Assembly: GCA_039815945.1 (NCBI GenBank)
Contig: JBCBYI010000138.1
Location: 1-11,491 of the forward strand
DNA length: 11,491 bases
From: UBA11606 sp039815945
GTDB taxonomy: Bacteria > Actinomycetota > Acidimicrobiia > Acidimicrobiales > Aldehydirespiratoraceae
Direction: 5' to 3'
The notes below the pieces were generated by a model. It did not search any database. It was not told the DNA's origin and worked only from the letters and a program-made list of their open reading frames with translations. Of this stretch, positions 7,011 to 11,491 are shown in pieces. Each line of letters begins with the position of its first letter. Positions within the stretch are counted from its first letter, which is position 1. A program made the position numbers and the translations under genes.

Positions 7011-8555
7011 ATGCGTGCCCCGACCGACGTCGACCAGACCGACGTCGACCCGACCGACGTCACCAGGACCGGCTTCAACAGGACCGACGTCACGACGACC
7101 GGTCACGCCGGCATCGCCGAGAAGGGCATCGCCGACGAGGGCACCAACGACACTCGCCCGTCACCCACGCTGGCGACCTTCTTCGGCGTGGCCGCGGTGC
7201 TGGTCGGCATCGGCATCGGGGCCCAGCGACTCGGTGACAACAGCTTCCTGACCCATCTGGCCACGGGCCGAGAGACGCTCGATCACGGCTTCGTCCGGAG
7301 CGACGTCTTCACCTGGACCTCGGCGGGGGAGTCCCTCGTCGTCCAGAGCTGGCTGGCGTCCGCGCTCTATGGGGTCGTCGACGCCGTCGCCGGTTTCTGG
7401 GGGCTTCGCGTCCTGATGGCGGCGACCGCCGGCCTGCTCGGTGGTCTGGTCTGGCGACTCTCGGGGCGGGCCGAAAGCCTGATCACTCGGCTCGTCGTCA
7501 CCATCCCGGTCTTCTACATCGGGGTCACGACGTGGACCGAACGGCCGCTGCTGCTCGCGTTCTGCTGCTTCCTCGCCACCCTCGTGATCGTCGAAGAGGA
7601 GCGTGACGTCCGTTGGCTGCTCCTGATCGGGTTCGTGTGGATCAACGTCCACGGCAGTTGGCCGCTCGGTGTCGTGCTGGTCGGCGCCCGCTGGCTGGGC
7701 GCCATAGTCGGTCGCCGGCGCGGCGATGGAGCTGCCCAGGCCGCCACCGACTGGACGGCGGCCTGGTGGCTCGCCGCCGGCATCGTCGCCGGGGGGATGC
7801 TGAATCCCTACGGCCCACGTCTGTTGACCTTCCCGATCGAGTTGCTCGGGCGTCGCGAGGTGCTCCAGCACGTGTCGGAATGGAAGCCGTCGAGCTACGG
7901 CTCCCTCTGGTCGCAACTGTTCCTCGTACTGGTCGCCGCCGGCGTGCTGTCGGTGCGCCGAGCGCCGTGGCGCCTGATCGTGCCCGCGCTCGTCTTCGTC
8001 GTCGCCGCGCTGCTGAGCGCTCGCAACATCACGCTCGCCACCTTCGTCCTCGTGCCCCTGCTGTCGGCCGGACTGTCGCAGATCCCCGGGGTCGACCCGA
8101 ACCGTCGCTCCGACGCGATCCGGTTGGCGACGACCGCCCTTGCGTCGCTTGCGGTCATCGTGCCGCTCGTCGCCATCCGCGGGCCCCACGTCGACCTCGA
8201 CCGCTACCCGATCGAGGCGGTCAACGCCATGGTCGACGACCTCGACCTGTCGCCCGCCGACCGTCGTGTCGTCCACCAGGACTTCGTCGGCAACTACTTC
8301 GATCTCCGTTTCGGTGATGCCGGGGCGACGTGGATCGACGATCGATTCGAGCTGCACGATCTCGAACTGGTCGAGGACTACCTCGTCCTGCTCGACGCCA
8401 CGCCCGGCTGGGACGAGGTGCTGCGGCGCCACGACCCGGATGCCTTGCTGTGGCCGGCGGACAAGCCGCTGGTCGAGGTCGCGCTCGCCGATGGTTGGAC
8501 CGAGGTGTGGGGGAGTGACGACTGGGTCGTGCTCGTACCGCCCGGTCGCGGCTGA
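7011..8555 (+). CDS. Polytopic membrane protein, GT-C glycosyltransferase-like, function unknown
   Basis: A 514 aa protein with roughly nine to eleven hydrophobic segments between about residues 53 and 390. Residues 1-50 are hydrophilic and contain a five-residue repeat. After the first helix comes an acidic/His loop (Asp76 to His82, followed by ATGRETLDHG) and the segment SDVFTWTSAGESLVVQSWLA; this arrangement is typical of large uncharacterised membrane proteins related to GT-C glycosyltransferases, which use lipid-linked sugars. The soluble C-terminus (about 395-514) has WIDDRFE, EDYLVLL, GWDEVLRRH and DALLWPAD, also seen in that family. The sugar, the acceptor and even enzyme activity are unproven. 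It starts 12 bp after tadC, so probably shares its transcript; modification of pilins or surface polymers is an inference from position. The ATG at 7011 has no clear Shine-Dalgarno, but no better in-frame start precedes the first helix. Confidence 0.85.
   Translation: MRAPTDVDQTDVDPTDVTRTGFNRTDVTTTGHAGIAEKGIADEGTNDTRPSPTLATFFGVAAVLVGIGIGAQRLGDNSFLTHLATGRETLDHGFVRSDVFTWTSAGESLVVQSWLASALYGVVDAVAGFWGLRVLMAATAGLLGGLVWRLSGRAESLITRLVVTIPVFYIGVTTWTERPLLLAFCCFLATLVIVEEERDVRWLLLIGFVWINVHGSWPLGVVLVGARWLGAIVGRRRGDGAAQAATDWTAAWWLAAGIVAGGMLNPYGPRLLTFPIELLGRREVLQHVSEWKPSSYGSLWSQLFLVLVAAGVLSVRRAPWRLIVPALVFVVAALLSARNITLATFVLVPLLSAGLSQIPGVDPNRRSDAIRLATTALASLAVIVPLVAIRGPHVDLDRYPIEAVNAMVDDLDLSPADRRVVHQDFVGNYFDLRFGDAGATWIDDRFELHDLELVEDYLVLLDATPGWDEVLRRHDPDALLWPADKPLVEVALADGWTEVWGSDDWVVLVPPGRG
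7023..7097 (+). repeat. 15 bp tandem repeat, five units, in the start of the membrane protein gene
   Basis: Five consecutive 15 bp units begin ACCG: 7023-7037, 7038-7052, 7053-7067, 7068-7082 and 7083-7097. Units 1 and 2 differ at one base; units 3 and 5 keep ACCGACGTC; unit 4 (ACCGGCTTC) is the most diverged. A further ACCGG follows at 7098. The period keeps the reading frame and encodes T-[D/G]-[V/F]-x-x five times (residues 5-29). Each unit except the fourth contains the palindrome GACGTC. Confidence 0.85.
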
Positions 8556-8578
8556 GGGCCGATAGTCCATTTTGCTCA

Positions 8579-8629
8579 CCTGAACCCTCCGAAACGGCGT
8601 CCACGCGCCGATGGAGGGCGAGGTTCAGG
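8579..8629 (+). promoter_or_regulatory. Possible RNA hairpin covering the kinase ribosome binding site
   Basis: CCTGAACC at 8579-8586 is the exact reverse complement of GGTTCAGG at 8622-8629. CTCC at 8587-8590 can add four pairs with GGAG at 8613-8616 if a small bulge is allowed, and the enclosed GCGT/ACGC can pair as an inner stem. The right arm takes up A8627-G8629 of the AGGAGG motif. If formed in mRNA it would compete with ribosome binding; as DNA the spaced arms could be a protein site. No U-run follows, so a terminator role is unlikely. Confidence 0.45.
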
Positions 8630-10452
8630 AGGTAGGGACCATCGACACGCTGACCGACATCCAGACCCCGGCGTCCGCCAATCAGGCCGACGCGAGTCGT
8701 CTCGGGCGATCCAAGCATCGACCCAGTTCGTGGATGCGGCCGCTCGCCCGCATCGGACGAGCGTCCGACGGCTACGACGCGACCGGCCCGGGGATCATCG
8801 ATCGTGGCGACCGCGTCGCGACCTTCGCCCCTGCGGTCCTGGCGATCCGCTGGTGCATGACTTCGGCGTCGCTGGCACTGTCGGCGACCGCCTTCATGGA
8901 CAACGACTGGGAGATCGTCGGCTGGTGCATCGCCGTCGTCTCCTACACGGTGATCCGCACGATCAGCCCGATCCGCTACCGCGGCAGCCTGCGGTCCCTC
9001 TTCGCGGTGATGCTCGAGACGGGCTTCCACGTCGCCGCGGTTGCCGCGACGGGCTACTGGGACTCGCCGTTCGTCTTCTCGTTGATGACAGCCATCGTGG
9101 TCGCCGGTTTCGCCCGTGGCTTCGGGTTCGGCCTCCGCATCGCGGTGAGCGCCTCGCTCGCGATCAGCCTCGCCGACGCGGCCCGATCCGGGTACGCCGA
9201 GCAGGATCTCCGGGTCTCGGCCCAGTGGACGATCGTGCTCGTACTCGTCGGTGTCGTCGCCGGCTACGCCCGGCGCATCAGCGGCGAGGCCGACCGCCAG
9301 CACTCGCTCGCCCTCGACCGTCTCGATCGGCTCTCCGACGCGAACGCCCTGCTCTTCTCGCTGCACCGCGTCGCCCAGACGCTTCCGGCATCGCTCGACC
9401 TCGGCGATGTGCTCGACACGACCGTCGCTCGGCTCCGCGGCCTCGTCGAGTTCGACTCGGTCGCCATCTTGGTCTTCGACGACACCGACGCCTCGTGGCA
9501 GGTGATCCGTCGAGAAGGCGCCGTCCTGCCCAACCGGCTCGGCCCGACCGAGCTGCCGAAGCCGCTGATGGAAGCGATGTCGGTCAACAAGATGGTCGAA
9601 CGGCCGGAGCTCGCCGAACCGTACGGACCCGGCATCTCCCCGATGTCGTCGTCGGGCATCTACACCGTCCTGCCCGCCCGCGGGTCGGTGATCGGCCTGC
9701 TCGCCGTCGAGTCTCGCCGACCCCAGGCGTTCGGTCGCCGTGAGCTCGAGCTGATGAACGGCTTCGTCGAGCCCGTCGCCCTCGCCATCGACAACGCCCG
9801 CTGGTTCTCCCGGCTACGCACCGTCGGCGCCGACGAGGAACGGACCCGCATCGCCCGCGACCTCCACGACAACATTGGCCAGTCGCTCGCCTACCTCGCC
9901 TTCGAGCTCGATCGGATCGTGACGAAGGAAGGCAAGGGCGAGGAGTTGGGCGTTCCGCTCGAACAGCTCCGTAACGACCTCCGCGGTGTCATCGGTGAAG
10001 TGCGCGACACGCTCTATGACCTTCGCACCGACGTGTCGGAGGCCCAGGAGATCGGCGAGGTGCTCGAGCAGTTCGCCGCCCGCCTCATGGACCGTACCGA
10101 GCTCGACATCCGCATCTACGCCGACGCCGGTCACCGCCTGCCGCTGCTGCAGGAACGGGAGATGTGGCGCATCGCCCAGGAGGCGCTCGTCAACGTCGAA
10201 CGCCATGCCCAGGCCCGCGCTGCGGCCGTGCGTTGGCGCTGCGACGGCCAGGCAGCCGCGCTGGAGATCGCCGACGATGGTCGGGGCTTCCCCGAGGGCA
10301 AGGCCGGCCGCATCGACAGCTACGGGATCATGGGCATGCGCGAGCGCGCGTCGAGCATCGGCGCCACGCTCGAGATCCACTCCGAAGAGGGCAAGGGCAC
10401 CGTGATCCGGTGTTTCCTGCCCGCCGACCGCAACGGCGCCCGGCGGGTCTGA
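8611..10452 (+). CDS. Membrane-bound GAF-domain sensor histidine kinase, NarL/HisKA_3 type
   Basis: Sensor kinase, 613 aa if started at ATG 8611 (603 aa from the alternative ATC at 8641). Residues 1-70 are hydrophilic. About 73-220 contains five or six membrane helices forming an unassigned sensor region. A linker (221-245) leads to a GAF domain at about 245-398, likely binding a small ligand or cofactor. The dimerisation domain carries the phosphorylated His419 in ERTRIARDLHDNIGQSL, the HisKA_3 signature. The ATP-binding domain has the N box EALVNVERHA (Asn528), the DDGRGF motif (555-560), GIMGMRERA (572-580) and GKGT (594-597), so all catalytic parts are present. The partner is almost surely the NarL-type regulator 155 bp downstream. 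The signal is unknown; placement after the Tad genes suggests but does not prove a role in pilus control. The start is the uncertain part. Confidence 0.95.
   Translation: MEGEVQEVGTIDTLTDIQTPASANQADASRLGRSKHRPSSWMRPLARIGRASDGYDATGPGIIDRGDRVATFAPAVLAIRWCMTSASLALSATAFMDNDWEIVGWCIAVVSYTVIRTISPIRYRGSLRSLFAVMLETGFHVAAVAATGYWDSPFVFSLMTAIVVAGFARGFGFGLRIAVSASLAISLADAARSGYAEQDLRVSAQWTIVLVLVGVVAGYARRISGEADRQHSLALDRLDRLSDANALLFSLHRVAQTLPASLDLGDVLDTTVARLRGLVEFDSVAILVFDDTDASWQVIRREGAVLPNRLGPTELPKPLMEAMSVNKMVERPELAEPYGPGISPMSSSGIYTVLPARGSVIGLLAVESRRPQAFGRRELELMNGFVEPVALAIDNARWFSRLRTVGADEERTRIARDLHDNIGQSLAYLAFELDRIVTKEGKGEELGVPLEQLRNDLRGVIGEVRDTLYDLRTDVSEAQEIGEVLEQFAARLMDRTELDIRIYADAGHRLPLLQEREMWRIAQEALVNVERHAQARAAAVRWRCDGQAAALEIADDGRGFPEGKAGRIDSYGIMGMRERASSIGATLEIHSEEGKGTVIRCFLPADRNGARRV
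8627..8632 (+). promoter_or_regulatory. Perfect Shine-Dalgarno AGGAGG at the kinase start
   Basis: AGGAGG ends 8 nt before an in-frame ATC codon at 8641, and lies 16 nt inside the reading frame counted from the ATG at 8611. The ATG at 8611 itself lacks a good upstream ribosome site. No ATG, GTG or TTG in the kinase frame sits at a usable distance after the motif, so either it is chance or it serves a rare AUC start. Confidence 0.45.
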
Positions 10453-10464
10453 GCGAGGCGTGAG

Positions 10465-10611
10465 ATGAGCCATCCGCCCACCGTCCGTGAGATTCGTGCG
10501 ATGCGAGTCCTCATGAACCCGGTCACCCGACCGATGGACCAACGGGTCGGAAACGACCGCAACGAAACCGTGGCTTCGGCCACACCAACCGATTCAGGGA
10601 TGCAACGATGA
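10465..10611 (+). CDS. Candidate 48-residue small ORF coupled to the response regulator
   Basis: ATG at 10465 follows GAGG (10455-10458) by 6 nt, and the frame runs to a TGA at 10609-10611 that overlaps the regulator's ATG as ATGA. The peptide begins MSHPPTVREIRAMRVLM, is basic in its first half, and has no membrane helix or motif I recognise. By hand about two thirds of its codons end in G or C, lower than the flanking genes, so it may be a leader or coupling ORF with little protein constraint, or chance. It fills nearly all the 155 bp between kinase and regulator. Confidence 0.3.
   Translation: MSHPPTVREIRAMRVLMNPVTRPMDQRVGNDRNETVASATPTDSGMQR
10570..10583 (+). repeat. Small hairpin upstream of the response regulator
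   Basis: GTGGC and GCCAC form a 5 bp stem around the stable loop TTCG, 24 bp before the regulator ATG. No U-run follows, so it is not a terminator. It may only affect local RNA folding. Confidence 0.35.
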
Positions 10612-11252
10612 CCATTCGACTGATGCTCGCTGACGACCATCGCATGTTGCGAGAGGGTCTCAGCCGTTCGATGTCCGAACACGGCTTCGACGTCGTGGGC
10701 GAAGCCCGCGACGGTGTCGAGGCCGTGAACATGGCCTACAGCCTCAACCCCGACGTGATCTTGATGGACGTCTCGATGCCCGAGATGGACGGCGTCGAAG
10801 CGTGCCGCCAGGTCCGCTCGGCGGTGCCGGCCACCAAGGTCGTGATGCTCACCATGCACGCCGACCAGGAAGTGCTGGCCAACGCGATCCGCGCCGGTGC
10901 CTGTGGCTACCTGGTGAAGGACTGCTCGACCGAGGAGATCGCCGGCGCCGTGCGCATGGCGTCGTCGGGTGAGACGGCGTTGTCGCCGCAGCTCGCCGCC
11001 TCGATGCTCGACGAGGTCCGCAAGCTCGACATGGCCCCGACCCGCGAAGAGCGTGTCGTCACCAAGCGTGAAGAGGAGGTGCTGCAGCTCATCGCCGACG
11101 GCTGCTCGACCTCCGAAGTGGCCGACCAGATGTACATCAGCCAAAAGACGGTAAAGAACCACCTCGCCTCGATCTACCAGAAGCTCGACGCCCGCGACCG
11201 CACCCAGGCGGTGCTGCAGGCGGTGCGGATGGGAATCGTCTCCCTCGAATAG
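10608..11252 (+). CDS. NarL/LuxR-family response regulator
   Basis: DNA-binding response regulator, 214 aa, normal for the NarL/FixJ family. The receiver domain (about 1-120) has the acidic pair Asp9-Asp10, phosphorylation site Asp54 in ILMDVSMPEMDG, Thr82 and Lys104, all in place. A linker leads to a LuxR-type helix-turn-helix (about 148-208): TKREEEVLQLIADGCSTSEV, then the recognition helix region SQKTVKNHLASIYQKL. The start ATG at 10608 is preceded by AGGGA (10596-10600) at 7 nt. It is expected to be phosphorylated by the kinase encoded just upstream, since HisKA_3 kinases pair with this regulator class. Targets cannot be read from the window; I found no repeated site upstream of cpaB that would suggest direct binding there. 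It ends 34 bp before a strong terminator. Confidence 0.96.
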   Translation: MTIRLMLADDHRMLREGLSRSMSEHGFDVVGEARDGVEAVNMAYSLNPDVILMDVSMPEMDGVEACRQVRSAVPATKVVMLTMHADQEVLANAIRAGACGYLVKDCSTEEIAGAVRMASSGETALSPQLAASMLDEVRKLDMAPTREERVVTKREEEVLQLIADGCSTSEVADQMYISQKTVKNHLASIYQKLDARDRTQAVLQAVRMGIVSLE

Positions 11253-11286
11253 TCGCATCGCGCTGAATCGACACCCTTTCGTTGCA

Positions 11287-11321
11287 CGGAAGCCGCCCTT
11301 CGGGGCGGCTTCCGCCGTTTT
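11287..11321 (+). terminator. Intrinsic terminator after the response regulator
   Basis: CGGAAGCCGCCC (11287-11298) and GGGCGGCTTCCG (11303-11314) form a perfect 12 bp stem closed by the very stable loop TTCG, followed after 3 nt by TTTT (11318-11321). The U-run lies on the + strand, so it ends the kinase/regulator transcript. It also sits just beyond the stop of the converging - strand gene and may hinder read-through from that side, though it lacks a U-run in that direction. Confidence 0.9.
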
Positions 11322-11326
11322 CGCAC

Positions 11327-11491
11327 TCATGGCGGTGCGAGTGTCCATCCGCCGCCGGGTTCTCGTCGCACCTGCCAGCCCTTGTCGTGGATGAGGTGGT
11401 GGTGGTGTTTGCAGACGAGGACGAGGTTCTCGATGTCGGTGGGTCCGTGGTGGCGTCGGAATCGGACGTGGTGGGCTTCGCAGCGTGATGG
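11327..11491 (-). CDS. HNH endonuclease, C-terminal fragment (DUF222/HNH type), cut by window edge
   Basis: Reading the - strand from 11491, 54 sense codons run to a TGA at 11329-11327. The product contains RCEAHHV, then GPTDIENLVLVC and KHHHHLIHDKGW, which is the HNH nuclease fold with paired His, the central Asn and the Cys-based zinc knuckle. This arrangement is typical of the abundant actinobacterial HNH proteins with an N-terminal DUF222 domain, which would lie outside the window. The start is not visible. Many copies of this family occur per actinobacterial genome, often linked to mobile or repeated sequence, so it is probably unrelated to the Tad genes. It converges on the response regulator across the shared hairpin. 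Confidence 0.85.
   Translation of the reverse strand, partial: PSRCEAHHVRFRRHHGPTDIENLVLVCKHHHHLIHDKGWQVRREPGGGWTLAPP

Noticed and set aside
7015..7251. Alternative + frame over the tandem repeat giving a Pro/Thr/Ser-rich peptide
   Set aside because: The peptide is produced by the 15 bp repeat read out of frame; only the 7011 frame continues into the membrane protein.
7161..8579. - strand open frame opposite the GT-C-like membrane protein gene
   Set aside because: Translation is charged low-complexity sequence, while the + strand frame gives membrane helices and conserved motifs.
11282..11488. + strand open frame of 68 codons at the right edge
   Set aside because: It is the shadow of the HNH endonuclease tail on the - strand, which has a complete motif set.
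1..11491. CRISPR array, tRNA, rRNA, insertion sequence or attachment site
   Set aside because: Looked for spaced direct repeats, transposase motifs and tRNA-like folds; found only the short coding tandem repeat at 7023-7097 and small hairpins.

Overview
The window is strongly GC-rich, nearly all coding, and read almost entirely on the + strand. Its core is a Tad/Flp (type IVc) pilus or secretion gene block in the order cpaB, cpaE (tadZ), cpaF (tadA), tadB, tadC. Gene order, absence of a secretin-type gene inside the block, GTG starts, very high third-position GC and a DUF222/HNH-type endonuclease tail at the right edge point to a high-GC actinobacterium. Acidimicrobiia is my best guess, from general familiarity with such loci and not from any search.

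Layout. Positions 1-286 hold no gene I can defend. cpaB (287-1276) is followed after 5 bp by cpaE (1282-2562). A 53 bp gap with a perfect 8 bp inverted repeat and a strong ribosome binding site leads to cpaF (2616-4097). tadB (4094-6061) overlaps cpaF by 4 bp and is about twice the usual TadB length: a signal peptide and a von Willebrand factor A-like domain precede the normal TadB platform part. tadC (6069-6998) follows after 7 bp. A polytopic, GT-C-like membrane protein (7011-8555) follows after 12 bp; its N-terminus is encoded by a 15 bp tandem repeat. After a 55 bp gap comes a membrane-bound GAF histidine kinase of the NarL type (about 8611-10452). A 155 bp interval with a possible 48-residue ORF comes before the NarL/LuxR-type response regulator (10608-11252). 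A perfect 12 bp hairpin with a UUCG loop and a short U-run ends the + strand block. Facing it on the - strand is the last 54 codons of an HNH endonuclease gene cut by the window edge.

How the genes work together. By family knowledge, CpaF is the hexameric ATPase that powers pilin assembly, TadB and TadC form the membrane platform, CpaE is a ParA/MinD-like positioning factor and CpaB is an envelope-side assembly protein. The pilin, prepilin peptidase and TadE/F-type minor pilins are not here and presumably lie upstream of the window. The GT-C-like protein may modify an envelope or pilus component, and the kinase/regulator pair may control the locus; both are inferences from position.

The least ordinary points are the VWA-TadB fusion, the in-frame AUC codon with a perfect Shine-Dalgarno and a potential SD-sequestering hairpin at the kinase start, the tandem repeat at the membrane protein start, and the small ORF coupled by ATGA to the response regulator.
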